52,722 nt of DNA. Source: Reyranella sp. (GTDB lineage: Bacteria > Pseudomonadota > Alphaproteobacteria > Reyranellales > Reyranellaceae). Both the position numbers and the translations under genes were made by a program. Of the stretch, positions 1-8,256 are shown piece after piece. Under the pieces are notes generated by a model. The model made no database searches and was not told where the DNA came from. It saw only the letters and a list, made by a program, of their open reading frames with translations. How positions within the stretch are numbered: position 1 is the stretch's first letter; each line of letters begins with the position of its first letter. Location: assembly GCA_022844015.1 (NCBI GenBank), contig JALHMO010000018.1:1-52722 (forward strand), given 5' to 3'.

Positions 1-336
1 GCTGCCGCGCCGGCGCCGGGGGCGACGCCGGAGCCGCCGTCGGCGTCGCTGCCGACCTGGAAGGGACTGCTGCTGCGCCATCTCGAGCGCCACAAGCGCT
101 ATCCCGGCGAGGCGCAGCGCGCGCGGCAGCAGGGCATGCCCTATGTGGCCTTCACCATGAGCCGCGACGGCCGCGTGCTCTCCGCGCGCATCGTGCGCAG
201 TTCCGGCGTGGCGAGCCTCGACCAGGAGGGGCTGGACCTGCTGGCACGCGCCCAGCCCTTGCCGCCCCTGCCGTCCGATCAGCCTGGAGAGAGTCTCGAT
301 CTCGTCGTGCCCATCCAGTTCTTCCTGAAGAGGTAA
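1..336 (+). CDS. TonB-family energy transducer, C-terminal part (5' truncated)
   Basis: The reading frame is open from the first base and stops at 334-336, so only the C-terminal ~111 residues are present. It starts in an Ala/Pro-rich stretch typical of the periplasm-spanning linker of TonB. It continues into a TonB C-terminal fold: 'LLRHLERHKRYPGEAQRAR', then 'GMPYVAFTMSRDGRVLSA' and 'SSGVASLDQEGLDLLARAQP', ending in 'VVPIQFFLKR'. TonB links the inner-membrane proton motive force (with ExbB/ExbD) to outer-membrane receptors, and a TonB-dependent receptor lies 2 kb downstream. Only two bases separate it from the Fur-family gene, so the two are probably cotranscribed. The membrane anchor lies outside the window. 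Confidence 0.85.
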   Translation, partial: AAAPAPGATPEPPSASLPTWKGLLLRHLERHKRYPGEAQRARQQGMPYVAFTMSRDGRVLSARIVRSSGVASLDQEGLDLLARAQPLPPLPSDQPGESLDLVVPIQFFLKR

Positions 337-338
337 TC

Positions 339-743
339 ATGGATCGCCTCGAGCAGCTTTGTCGCGAGCGCGGCGTCAAGCTGACGATCCAGCGGCGGAT
401 CGTGCTCGAGGTGCTCGAGGCCGCGACCGACCATCCCTGCGCCAACGAGATCCATCGTCGCACCGCGCACGACCGTCCGATCGGCGTCGCGACGGTCTAT
501 CGCGCGCTGAACAGCCTGGCTGCCGCCGGCCTGGTTGCGCGTCACGTCTTCAAGGACGGCAAGGCTCGTTACGAGCGAGTCGGGCGTGCGCCGCATCCGC
601 ATCTGATCGATGTCGACAGCGGCACCATCGTCGAGGTCGAGGATGGTGGTCTGACTCGCTTGTTGCAGGAGGAAGCACGCCGCCTGGGATACCGGCTGGT
701 CGAGTACCGGCTCAAGATGTTCGGCACAATCGCCGGGAGATAG
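339..743 (+). CDS. Fur-family ferric uptake regulator
   Basis: 134 residues, the usual Fur length. Residues ~5-75 form the winged helix ('GVKLTIQRRIVLEVLEAA', then 'ATVYRALNSLAAAGLVARH', the DNA-recognition helix region). The dimerisation half keeps 'HPHLIDVDSGTIVEV', the counterpart of the HHDHLI-CG-VIEF segment in classical Fur. It has no CxxC pairs for structural zinc, and the histidine cluster is reduced to HPH. That resembles alphaproteobacterial Fur/Irr-type proteins more than E. coli Fur. It follows the TonB-type gene by two bases and precedes an ECF sigma/FecR/receptor set, which fits iron control. The sequence does not decide between Fur, Irr and Mur. Confidence 0.87.
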   Translation: MDRLEQLCRERGVKLTIQRRIVLEVLEAATDHPCANEIHRRTAHDRPIGVATVYRALNSLAAAGLVARHVFKDGKARYERVGRAPHPHLIDVDSGTIVEVEDGGLTRLLQEEARRLGYRLVEYRLKMFGTIAGR

Positions 744-754
744 AAGCGCGATTT

Positions 755-777
755 CAATTGCGACTCACTCGCAATTG
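755..777. promoter_or_regulatory. Palindrome upstream of the ECF sigma gene, candidate Fur-type operator
   Basis: Perfect 9-base arms, CAATTGCGA and TCGCAATTG, flank a five-base centre CTCAC. The site lies 26 bases before the GTG start of the sigma gene, where a promoter is expected. The TTGCGA/TCGCAA arms and the T/A pairs inside the centre resemble alphaproteobacterial iron operators, and a Fur-family gene ends just before it. No T-run follows, so a terminator is less likely. Operator function is inferred. Confidence 0.5.
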
Positions 778-803
778 TCTTATGGCGTGGCGAACGAGGA
801 AGC

Positions 804-1313
804 GTGCGTCACGACTACACAATCCTGGCCCTGTATCTGGCCCATCGCGGCGCGCTGGTGAACTACGCCAGCACGATCGTCGGCGACCGTGCGCGTGCCG
901 AGGATGTCGTGCAGGAAGCCTGGCTGCGCTTCGGCGCCGCTGCCGAAAACCGGCCGCTCGAAGAGCCGGTCGGCTTCCTCTATCGGATCGTCCGCAACCT
1001 CGCGGTCGACGGTCGCCGCCGCCTGACCCGCGAAGGCAGGACGGTCGAGGCCGATCACGATGCGGTCGATGTTCCGCTCGACTATCCGTCGCCCGAGGCC
1101 GAAGCCGTGGCCCGCGAGGAGTTGCGCCTGCTGCGTCGGGCCATCGCCGAGCTGCCCGAGCGCACCCGCGTCGCGCTCGAGATGCGACGCTTCGGCGGCC
1201 TGAAGCTGAGGGAGATCGCGGCGCGCCTCGGCGTATCGGTTACCGTCGCGCACGAGATCGTGGCGGAAGGTATCGCCCACTGCCGGCGCCGCGTTCGCCC
1301 GCCGCCCAAGTAA
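804..1313 (+). CDS. ECF sigma factor, FecI-like
   Basis: 169 residues. Region 2 is at ~10-75 ('NYASTIVGDRARAEDVVQEA', 'FLYRIVRNLAVDGRRR'). Region 4 is at ~110-160 ('LPERTRVALEMRRFGGLKL', then the helix-turn-helix 'EIAARLGVSVTVAHEIVAEG'). Extracytoplasmic-function sigma factors of the FecI type redirect RNA polymerase to iron-transport genes after a signal from a TonB receptor via FecR. The GTG start is supported by GAGGA seven bases upstream. The FecR-like gene follows within 50 bases and the receptor after that, the standard surface-signalling order. A palindrome at 755-777 probably controls it. Confidence 0.9.
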   Translation: MRHDYTILALYLAHRGALVNYASTIVGDRARAEDVVQEAWLRFGAAAENRPLEEPVGFLYRIVRNLAVDGRRRLTREGRTVEADHDAVDVPLDYPSPEAEAVAREELRLLRRAIAELPERTRVALEMRRFGGLKLREIAARLGVSVTVAHEIVAEGIAHCRRRVRPPPK

Positions 1314-1362
1314 CGATCCGGTGTACGGGCGAAATTCCCATTCCGCCGAGCGTTCTTTCAGC

Positions 1363-2337
1363 ATGACGACGCCGTCCGAGCCGGAGGATCGCGCGAGCCT
1401 GGAGGCTGCCCGCTGGCTGGTCGCCCTCGAGGATGCGCCGGACGATACCGAAATCCGCACCCGGATCGACGCCTGGCGCGCCGCCAGCCCGCAGAACGAG
1501 GCGGCGTGGTTGGATACCTGCGCGGTCTACGACCTGATGGCGGGCATGGCGCCCCAGCACCGCCCGCTTCGGGACGATCGGGTGGCGTCGCCGGCCACTC
1601 ACGCCCGTCCGGCGAGGCACTGGCGCCGCGCCGCGATCGGCGCGGCAGCGGCGCTTGCTGCATGCATTCTCATCGTGGTCGGTCCCGGCCTGCTGTTGCG
1701 CATTCAGGCCGATCAGTGGACGTCGACAGCCGAGGTGCGGTCGATCGGCCTCGATGACGGCAGCGTCGTTCGGATGGCTCCCGACAGTGCGGTCGACGTG
1801 GCCTACGAGACCGGCCGCCGTCGCGTCCGCCTGTTGCGAGGCGAGGCCTTCTTCGAGGTCCGGCCCGATCCGGCGCGACCGTTCGTGGTCGAAGCCCGTG
1901 GCGTGCAGACCGCGGTGCTGGGTACGTCGTTCAACGTGCGGGCCTCGGCCGATGGCGCCGAGATCGCGGTGCGCAGCGGGCTGGTGCGCGTCGACGGCGC
2001 CGCGGCCCGACCTCCGGTCACGCTCCGGCTCCAGCCGGGCGAGTGGGCGCAGGTGGCGCGCAGCGGCGTGGTTGCCCGTGGCCGCATGCCGGCCGACGAG
2101 GTCGCGCCATGGCTGGTCGGCCAGCTCGTCGCGCGTGATCGGCCGATGGCGGAAGTCATCGACGATCTGCGGCGCTACTTTCCGGGCAGCATCGTGATCG
2201 TGGATACGAACCTTGCAGCCCGCCACGTCACGGGTGTCTACAATCTCGCCGATCCGGTCGGTGCGCTGCGCGCGATCGTCGGCGCGCACGGCGGCTCGGT
2301 CCGTCTGGTCTCGCCCTGGCTGCTCCTCGTTCTCTGA
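1363..2337 (+). CDS. FecR-like anti-sigma factor
   Basis: About 324 residues. The N-terminal cytoplasmic part ('EAARWLVALEDAPDDTEIR', '...AWRAASPQNEAAWLD') matches the DUF4880/FecR N-terminal pattern that binds the sigma factor. One membrane segment is at ~90-112 ('AAIGAAAALAACILIVVGPG'). The periplasmic FecR domain follows ('IGLDDGSVVRMAPDSAVDV', 'RRVRLLRGEAFFEVRPDPA', 'VLGTSFNVRA'), and a C-terminal STN-like part contacts the receptor in this family. A GTG 42 bases upstream could also serve as start; I chose the ATG because the extra 14 residues are outside the family pattern. It would transmit receptor occupancy to the sigma factor encoded just upstream. Confidence 0.88.
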   Translation: MTTPSEPEDRASLEAARWLVALEDAPDDTEIRTRIDAWRAASPQNEAAWLDTCAVYDLMAGMAPQHRPLRDDRVASPATHARPARHWRRAAIGAAAALAACILIVVGPGLLLRIQADQWTSTAEVRSIGLDDGSVVRMAPDSAVDVAYETGRRRVRLLRGEAFFEVRPDPARPFVVEARGVQTAVLGTSFNVRASADGAEIAVRSGLVRVDGAAARPPVTLRLQPGEWAQVARSGVVARGRMPADEVAPWLVGQLVARDRPMAEVIDDLRRYFPGSIVIVDTNLAARHVTGVYNLADPVGALRAIVGAHGGSVRLVSPWLLLVL

Positions 2338-2454
2338 AAATCTCGGCGCATCCCCGAAAAAGCCGCGAGCTGCTTCGTTGCTTGCTCGAAGGCCAGATGC
2401 CGAGACGCACCCACGGTGACGTCGCATCCGCCTCCATCACGGTGGAGTTGCTCG

Positions 2455-4917
2455 ATGTTGGGAGCGCAGCGCACGACATGGCGCGTGGCGATGGCGTGCG
2501 GCTTTGCGGTCACGGTGTCCCTTGCCGTTCACCGAGGGTCGCTGGCGCAGCAGGCTACGCCCGCCGATCTCGCCCAGGCGCGACAGTTCGAGTTCAGCAT
2601 TCCGCCGCAGCCGCTCGCCGACGCGCTGGCCTCGTTCGGCCGCCAGTCGGGCATGCAGGTGTCGGTCGACGGCGACGTCGCGCGCGGCGTGTCGTCGCCC
2701 GGCGTCGCCGGGCGGCTGACGGCGGAGCAGGCGCTCGGCCGGCTGCTGGCCGGTACCGGCATCACCTATCGCATGACCGGCGGCAACACCGCGCTGCTGC
2801 AGCGCCTCTCGGGGCTGCCGGTGCAGCCGGGTGCCGTGCAGCTCGAGCCGGTGCAGGTGCAGGGCGTGTTCCCGGTGCCGCCGACAGCGCTGATCGACAA
2901 CATCCCGCCGCCCTATGCGGGCGGTCAGGTGGCGACAGGCAGCCAGCTCGGCCTGCTGGGCAACCGCGGCGTGATGGATACGCCGTTCAACCAGACGAGC
3001 TACACGGCCAGGAAAGTGCAGGATCAGCAGCCCAAGTCGGTGCGCGATGCGCTCGCCGACGATCCCTCTGTGCGCGGCTACTTTCCGGATGGCAGCATCG
3101 GCAACGACGAGCTGCGCGTTCGCGGCTTCACGGTCGCCGGCGCCGCCACCGCCTACAACGGCCTCTATGGCATCCTGCCCTATTCCTCGATCATGCCCGA
3201 GCTCGCCGAGCGCATCGAGGTCCTGAAGGGACCGTCCGCCATGCTGAGCGGCATGGCGCCGCAATCGACGATCGGCGGAACGGTGAATATCGTACCCAAG
3301 CGGGCCGGCAAGGAGCCGCTGACCCAAGTCACCGCCGGCTATGCGTCCGATGCGCAGTTCGGCGGCCACGCCGACATTTCCCGGCGCTTCGGGCCGGAAG
3401 ACGAATTCGGCGTCCGGTTCAACGGCGTGTTCAAGGCGGGCCAGACGGCAATCGCCGGCAACTCCGACCAGCGCGGGCTCGCCATTCTCGGTCTCGACTT
3501 TCGCGGCGATCACATCCGCTTCTCGGCCGACCTCGGCTACCAGTCGCAGTTTATCGGCGGCATGGTTCCCTACATCGGCCTGGCCAACAACGTACCGCTG
3601 CCGTGGGCGCCCGATGCACGCAAGAGCTGGGGTCAGCCGTGGGGTCTGGTGGCCCGAAAGGATCTGTTCGGCGTGGTGCGCGGCGAGCTCGACCTCGCGG
3701 ACAACGTCACCGCCTACGCTGCCTTCGGGGCGCATGACTGGCGGCTGGGCATCGTCTCGGGCGGGCCCATCGTCACGGTCAACAACTTCAATGGCAGCGC
3801 CACGGCAACGCCGGGCAACATCAGCCAGTACTACCAGTTCCTGACCGGCGAGGTCGGTGCGCGGGCCGTCGTCGACACCGGCCCGATCGGCCATGAGCTC
3901 GCGGTCTCCGGCACGATCTTCGAGCAGGCGACCGGCATCGCTACAGTCAATGGCACGGCCTACAACACCAGCATCTACACGCCCTCGGTGGTGGCCCAGC
4001 CGGCCATCCCGACCGGCGCGGCCAACAAGACCGGCACGATGACGCTGAGCAGCCTGGCCATTGCCGACACGCTTACGGCGGCGGACAAGCGAATCCAGCT
4101 CACGGTCGGAGCGCGGCTGCAGCAGGTGAAGTCGGCGAACTTCAACGCCCTCACCGGCATCAAGACGTCCGAGTACGACCAGAGCACGCTCAGCCCTTCG
4201 GTCGCCCTGGTGTTCAAGCCGTGGCAGAACGTCTCGCTGTACGGCAACTTCATCCAGGGCCTGCTGCCCGGAATCGTCGTGCCGGCACCGTTCGCCAATG
4301 CCGGCGAGGTGTTTCCGCCGTTCAAGTCGACGCAGTTCGAGGCCGGCGTGAAGGTCGACTGGGGCAAGCTCACGACGACGGCGAGCCTGTTCCATATCAG
4401 CCAGCCCAGCGTCATCGCCAACGTCGCCAACAACACGCAGGTGCTGGCCGGCGAGCAGGTCAACCAGGGCCTCGAGCTCAACGTGTTCGGCGAGGTTGCA
4501 GAGGGCGTCCGCCTGCTGGGCGGCGTCATGCTTCTCAATGCCGTGCTCACCAAGACCCAGGGCGGGCTGACCGACGGCTGGATCGCGCCGTTCTCGCCCG
4601 GCGCGCAGTTCAATCTCGGCGGCGAATGGGATACGCCGTTCCTGCGCGGTCTCACGCTGACCGGGCGCATCACGTACACCGGCGCGCAGTACATCGACAC
4701 GACATACCCGCGCCGCTTCCTGCCCGAATGGACACGCCTCGACGTCGGCCTGCGCTACGCGATCGAGGCGATGCGGCCGGCCGGCAAGCCGGCGGTGCTG
4801 CGCTTCGGCGTGGAGAACCTGCTCGACAACGACTATTGGGCCTCGGGCGGCAACGTCTTCACGCTTGCCCTCGGCACGCCACGCACATTCAGGTTGTCCT
4901 TGACTGCCGACTTCTAG
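2455..4917 (+). CDS. TonB-dependent siderophore receptor with STN signalling domain
   Basis: 820 residues from the ATG at 2455, supported by GTGGAG seven bases upstream; an in-frame GTG at 2416 is less likely. A signal peptide ('MACGFAVTVSLAVHRGSLAQ') is followed by an STN domain at ~44-105 ('FEFSIPPQPLADALASFGRQ', '...ITYRMTGGNTALL'). The plug is at ~160-285 ('VRDALADDPSVRGYFPDGS', 'LRVRGF', 'ERIEVLKGPSAMLSG', 'GGTVNIVPKRAG'). The 22-strand barrel ends in a terminal Phe ('FRLSLTADF'). The STN domain marks it as a transducer of the FecA/FpvA type acting with the FecR- and FecI-like proteins upstream. The siderophore cannot be read from sequence. Confidence 0.93.
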   Translation: MLGAQRTTWRVAMACGFAVTVSLAVHRGSLAQQATPADLAQARQFEFSIPPQPLADALASFGRQSGMQVSVDGDVARGVSSPGVAGRLTAEQALGRLLAGTGITYRMTGGNTALLQRLSGLPVQPGAVQLEPVQVQGVFPVPPTALIDNIPPPYAGGQVATGSQLGLLGNRGVMDTPFNQTSYTARKVQDQQPKSVRDALADDPSVRGYFPDGSIGNDELRVRGFTVAGAATAYNGLYGILPYSSIMPELAERIEVLKGPSAMLSGMAPQSTIGGTVNIVPKRAGKEPLTQVTAGYASDAQFGGHADISRRFGPEDEFGVRFNGVFKAGQTAIAGNSDQRGLAILGLDFRGDHIRFSADLGYQSQFIGGMVPYIGLANNVPLPWAPDARKSWGQPWGLVARKDLFGVVRGELDLADNVTAYAAFGAHDWRLGIVSGGPIVTVNNFNGSATATPGNISQYYQFLTGEVGARAVVDTGPIGHELAVSGTIFEQATGIATVNGTAYNTSIYTPSVVAQPAIPTGAANKTGTMTLSSLAIADTLTAADKRIQLTVGARLQQVKSANFNALTGIKTSEYDQSTLSPSVALVFKPWQNVSLYGNFIQGLLPGIVVPAPFANAGEVFPPFKSTQFEAGVKVDWGKLTTTASLFHISQPSVIANVANNTQVLAGEQVNQGLELNVFGEVAEGVRLLGGVMLLNAVLTKTQGGLTDGWIAPFSPGAQFNLGGEWDTPFLRGLTLTGRITYTGAQYIDTTYPRRFLPEWTRLDVGLRYAIEAMRPAGKPAVLRFGVENLLDNDYWASGGNVFTLALGTPRTFRLSLTADF

Positions 4918-4937
4918 CCGAGCGCGTCGGAAGGGCG

Positions 4938-5150
4938 TCAGCGGCGGTCGCGAAGCCAGGCGAATGCCAGAAGGCCGATGCCCGGCGCGGACAGGAGTGC
5001 CGTGCCGAGAAAGCCCGCGCTGCCGGGATCGAGCAGGGCACTCGCTGCGCTCCAGCCCTGGCGGGCCCAGACAAAGCCGAAGACGACCGTGACGACGATG
5101 AGGATCGCGACGAGCCAGAGAGTGGCGATGATGCGGAGCAGAATGGTCAT
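4938..5150 (-). CDS. Small two-helix membrane protein, unknown
   Basis: 70 residues. The first hydrophobic segment covers ~3-27 ('LLRIIATLWLVAILIVVTVV') and the second ~48-65 ('GTALLSAPGIGLLAFAW'), with a charged end 'LRDRR'. No family is recognised. It is convergent with the TonB receptor gene, whose stop is 20 bases away. The ribosome binding site is weak. The clear hydrophobic pattern and the absence of a competing gene favour a real small membrane protein, but this is one of the less certain calls. Confidence 0.5.
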   Translation of the reverse strand: MTILLRIIATLWLVAILIVVTVVFGFVWARQGWSAASALLDPGSAGFLGTALLSAPGIGLLAFAWLRDRR

Positions 5151-5224
5151 GTCACCGCCGGAACCGCCGGCCGGTCACGGTGGGAGCCACGCATAAGCGC
5201 CAACTTTGGCCGGTCCAGCAAAGT

Positions 5225-5386
5225 CCTCATCCTGAGGAGGTCGCGTGGCGACCGTCTCGAAGGATGGGCAACACACGAGATCGGTGGAAATCCGGTGTCG
5301 CAGCGCCGGCTTGTTGCCGACCAAAGGGCGAAGGTGACTTCGCCCGATTCGAGGCGCGGCCCACTGGTCCGTTCCTCAGGGTGAGG
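5225..5386. repeat. Dispersed inverted repeat, family 1 (diverged copy)
   Basis: The left end CCTCATCCTGAGG and right end CCTCAGGGTGAGG are inverted copies around ~135 bases. The segment after the left arm, CGTCTCGAAGGATGGGC, recurs almost unchanged in the copy at 20131-20253. The interior differs from that copy. It fills the space between the small membrane gene and hemP. Confidence 0.65.
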
Positions 5387-5450
5387 TCTTCGGTAAAGCC
5401 CACGCCTGTGGGTGAGCCGTGACAGGCCGGCGGTCTCCGGATGACCCGGC

Positions 5451-5642
5451 TCACTTGGTCAGGATGAGCTTGTCCGACATCGTTACGCGGAGGCGATAGG
5501 TGCTCTGGCCGTGGCGGATCAGCAGCTCGCGCCCGCCGCGCATCAGGTCAGTGCTCTCGATCGTCGGCAGCGTGGCGGATTCATCCGCTGGCGGTCGAGT
5601 GGCGGTGCTCGAAGACGGCAGGGCGCGCGGCTGGAGATCCAT
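5451..5642 (-). CDS. hemP: Hemin uptake protein HemP
   Basis: 63 residues ending in the HemP signature: 'GGRELLIRHGQSTYRLRVT' followed by 'MSDKLILTK'. The first ~30 residues are unstructured Ser/Thr/Ala-rich sequence, as is common. A strong AAGGAG lies six bases before the ATG. HemP proteins are small iron-repressed factors; in some proteobacteria HemP acts as an activator of haem-uptake genes. No haem receptor or ABC transporter lies nearby, so the gene stands alone here. A 21-bp Fur-like palindrome lies directly upstream. Confidence 0.88.
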   Translation of the reverse strand: MDLQPRALPSSSTATRPPADESATLPTIESTDLMRGGRELLIRHGQSTYRLRVTMSDKLILTK

Positions 5643-5657
5643 GATGACTCCTTGTGT

Positions 5658-5678
5658 TGCAAGTCATTCTTAGTTGCA
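5658..5678 (-). promoter_or_regulatory. Fur-type operator before hemP
   Basis: A 21-bp near-palindrome with arms TGCAA and TTGCA around a centre holding ATTCTTA. It fits the alphaproteobacterial Fur pattern TGCAA-N-T-N-ATTC-N-N-A-N-TTGCA. It sits 16 bases before the hemP start codon, just upstream of the ribosome binding site, where bound Fur would block RNA polymerase. Both the sequence and the position support the call. Confidence 0.75.
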
Positions 5679-5877
5679 TAGAAGGCGCGTCTCTGTCAAA
5701 GCAATTGACGGCGCTGATGCGGCGTCGTCCTCGTCTATCGCTCAGCCTGCTTCCCGGGATCGGGCGCCGCGACCTCGCCACTGCGCTCGCGATTGGATGG
5801 CTCGGCGGTCTCTCGTCGCCGACAGCGCCATGCGCCCTTGTGCCGGCCCTTGCAACGGGCAGGGGTTGTGCGCGTCG

Positions 5878-7572
5878 TCAGACGTCCGCCGCCACCAGCG
5901 CATGCGCCTGCGCCATGCCGACCAGAACCGTCTGTCGAACGTCGGTCACGGCGTCGAGAAGCGCCGTGGCTTCCGCGCCGTCGTCCTGCGCCGCCCAGGT
6001 CGTGCCGAGCCGCTGCTGCTCCGCCACATACTCGAGGCTCACCGCGACCTTGCCCATGAGGGTGGTGATGTCCTGTCCGGCGGGCGAGTTCTGCGCGCCG
6101 CCGATGATGTTGACCAGCACCGAGCCGACGAACTGGCCGGCCTGCAGCGTCGCCTTGATCTGTCCTGTCCAGTAGTCGAGGCCGGCCACGTCGGACGACC
6201 GGTTGAACATATTGTCGTAGACCGCGTCGAGAAAGCTGCTGATCTGGGCGTCGCTGGCGGAGAAGGGGTCGACCAGGAACGGATAGAGGGCCTTCGCCTC
6301 GGCGCTGATCCCGAAGGAGCTGGCGATATTGGCAAACAGGACGGCCGGTCCCTGGCTCTGCAGGCTGGCCTCGAACTCGCCGACCCAGAAATCGTGCCCG
6401 TCGGCATCGGCGGCGCGGCCGAAGAACGCGACGTAGGTTGCCGCGATCTGCTCGTCGGCGGAGAGCGCCAGCAGATCCAGCGTGATCGAGGCGCCGACGT
6501 TCACCGGCACGACATACACCAGGCCCTGCTCGCTGACCTGCCCGTTGTTGTTGCTGGCGCGATAGGTGAAGCTGTCGATGCCGGCGAAGCCCGGATCGGG
6601 CGTATAGGTGAAGGTGCCGTTGGGGATGAGCGTCATCTCGCCGTGGCCGGGGCCGCTCAGCAGCGTCGCCGCCAGGGTCGGCCCGCCCTGGTCGTTCACG
6701 AGAACGCTGGCCTCGCCGCCGACCGTCAGCGGCTGGCCGGCCATGACGACGTAGGCATCGGGGATGGTCGAGACCGGGGGTGCCGAATCGTCGTTGAGGA
6801 TCTTCCCGGGCGCCGTCGCGGCATCGATGCCGAGCCCGAGCGACGGCGCCGACAGGGTGACGATGAAATTCTCCGATGCCTCCAGCTCGGTATCGCCGGC
6901 GATGCTTATCGTGACTGTCCTGGTGGTCTCGCCCGCCAGGAAAACCAGCGTCCCGGACGGCAGGACGTCGTCGGCGAAATCGTCGCCATCGACGGGAAAC
7001 ACGGCCGCGGCGGATACTGAATAGGCGACGCTGTGCGCCGCCGAGATGTCGCCTGATCGCGTCACGACGAAGGTGAAGGGCATCGAGCCCGCATCGCCCT
7101 CCGAGCGAGTCGAGGCCGCGACGGTAATCGAAACCGACGCCACGGCGGAAGGCTCCTGGGTGGCGACCAGCGTGAAGCCGTCGCCGCTCGGGGTGACCCC
7201 GGAGTAGACGACGGATGTCGTCACCGGCGTCGGCGGATGGATCGACGAGGTATCGAACAGGACGTCCGGTGCTGCGGTCGAGAAGAAGGTGAAGCCGTTC
7301 GATTGGCCAGGCTGCAGGGCGGACGTCGGGGAGGTCGCCTGCCACAGGATGCTGAAGCCGTTCGTCGGCAAGGGACCGTCGGTGAGCTGTGCCGACCATT
7401 GCGCGCTCGACGTGAAGGTGGGCACGTCTGGCAGATAGCCCTCGTCGGGAAGCCACGAGAACCAGAACGCACCGATCGGCGTGGTACCGGTGTCCTCGAG
7501 GACGACCGTGTAGCGGTAGCTCGTCTGGCTGAGCGGGGCGACAATGATGCTCGCCTCGGCGCTTAACGGCAT
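5878..7572 (-). CDS. Calx-beta / DUF4214 surface or secreted protein
   Basis: 564 residues behind a strong AGGAGG. No N-terminal signal peptide is seen, which suits type I secretion. Order: an N-terminal ~130-residue beta domain ('YRYTVVLEDTGTTPIGAFWF'); a Calx-beta-like domain at ~145-255 ('GTLVFLAGETTRTVTISIAG', 'DTELEASENFIVTLSAP'); a cadherin/VCBS-like domain at ~265-350 ('GEMTLIPNGTFTYTPDPGFA'); and a C-terminal DUF4214 region at ~370-500 with two units ('YVAFFGRAADADGHDFWVGE' and 'YDNMFNRSSDVAGLDYWTG'). DUF4214 often occurs in exported adhesins and S-layer-like proteins. It shares DUF4214 with the 929-residue protein at 8257-11046. No dedicated exporter is in the window. Confidence 0.8.
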   Translation of the reverse strand: MPLSAEASIIVAPLSQTSYRYTVVLEDTGTTPIGAFWFSWLPDEGYLPDVPTFTSSAQWSAQLTDGPLPTNGFSILWQATSPTSALQPGQSNGFTFFSTAAPDVLFDTSSIHPPTPVTTSVVYSGVTPSGDGFTLVATQEPSAVASVSITVAASTRSEGDAGSMPFTFVVTRSGDISAAHSVAYSVSAAAVFPVDGDDFADDVLPSGTLVFLAGETTRTVTISIAGDTELEASENFIVTLSAPSLGLGIDAATAPGKILNDDSAPPVSTIPDAYVVMAGQPLTVGGEASVLVNDQGGPTLAATLLSGPGHGEMTLIPNGTFTYTPDPGFAGIDSFTYRASNNNGQVSEQGLVYVVPVNVGASITLDLLALSADEQIAATYVAFFGRAADADGHDFWVGEFEASLQSQGPAVLFANIASSFGISAEAKALYPFLVDPFSASDAQISSFLDAVYDNMFNRSSDVAGLDYWTGQIKATLQAGQFVGSVLVNIIGGAQNSPAGQDITTLMGKVAVSLEYVAEQQRLGTTWAAQDDGAEATALLDAVTDVRQTVLVGMAQAHALVAADV

Positions 7573-7776
7573 TGCGCTTCCTCCTGCCGGTTTTGGGTGA
7601 TCACGGATCGTCGTGAGTCGGTAGCGTCACTATATCGGAATGCATGAGGGCAAGGATGTGGCAAAGGCGACCCACGATCGCCTGCAACCGGCCTGCGAGC
7701 CGACCGGGCGCCACGCGAACGAGACACTGCTGCCGCGGCCTCGACGCCGGCGGCGGCGCGATATAAGCAGCATCGC

Positions 7777-8250
7777 GTGTCCCAGACGCGCGCGACCGAC
7801 ATGCTGAAACGGGCGGGGCTCGCCTTTTCCGTCCACAGCTACGACTACGACCCCGACGCCGACAGCATCGGGCTGCAGGCCGCGCAGGCCCTCGGCGAGC
7901 CGCCGGAACGGGTGCTGAAGACGCTGATGGCGGCGGTCGACGGCAAGCCGGTGTGCGTCATCGTGCCTTCCGATCGCGAGGTTTCCATGAAGAAGCTCGC
8001 GGCGGCGTTCGGGGGCAAGTCGGCGCAGATGATGAAGCCGGCCGATGCCGAGCGGATCACCGGCTACAAGGTGGGCGGCATCAGCCCGTTCGGCCAGAAG
8101 CGCCGCGCGCCGACCGCGATCGAGGCGAGCGCGCTCGCGCACGAGCTGGTCTTCATCAACGCCGGCCAACGCGGCCTGCAGGTCCGCCTGGCGCCGCAGG
8201 CGGCCCGCGACATCCTGCAGGCGATCAGCGCGCCGCTGGTGTCCGGGTAG
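7777..8250 (+). CDS. ybaK: YbaK/EbsC-type aminoacyl-tRNA deacylase
   Basis: 157 residues, the usual YbaK length, covering the whole family fold: 'TRATDMLKRAGLAFSVHSYD', 'RVLKTLMAAVDGKPVCVIVP', 'EVSMKKLAAAFGGKSAQMM' and the hallmark 'GYKVGGISPFGQKRRAPT'. YbaK hydrolyses Cys-tRNA(Pro) made in error by prolyl-tRNA synthetase, acting in the cytoplasm. The GTG at 7777 gives the full N-terminus; an in-frame ATG at 7801 would remove eight residues. It stands alone between two minus-strand genes. Confidence 0.92.
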   Translation: MSQTRATDMLKRAGLAFSVHSYDYDPDADSIGLQAAQALGEPPERVLKTLMAAVDGKPVCVIVPSDREVSMKKLAAAFGGKSAQMMKPADAERITGYKVGGISPFGQKRRAPTAIEASALAHELVFINAGQRGLQVRLAPQAARDILQAISAPLVSG

Positions 8251-8256
8251 GCGGCA

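Noticed and set aside
755..777. Palindrome read as a terminator for the Fur-family gene
   Set aside because: The arms are AT-containing and short-looped and no T-run follows; its place just before the sigma gene fits an operator better.
5654..6175. Plus-strand open frame running from the hemP promoter into the DUF4214 gene
   Set aside because: It overlaps the Fur-like box and the 3' end of a well-supported minus-strand gene and has no domain pattern.
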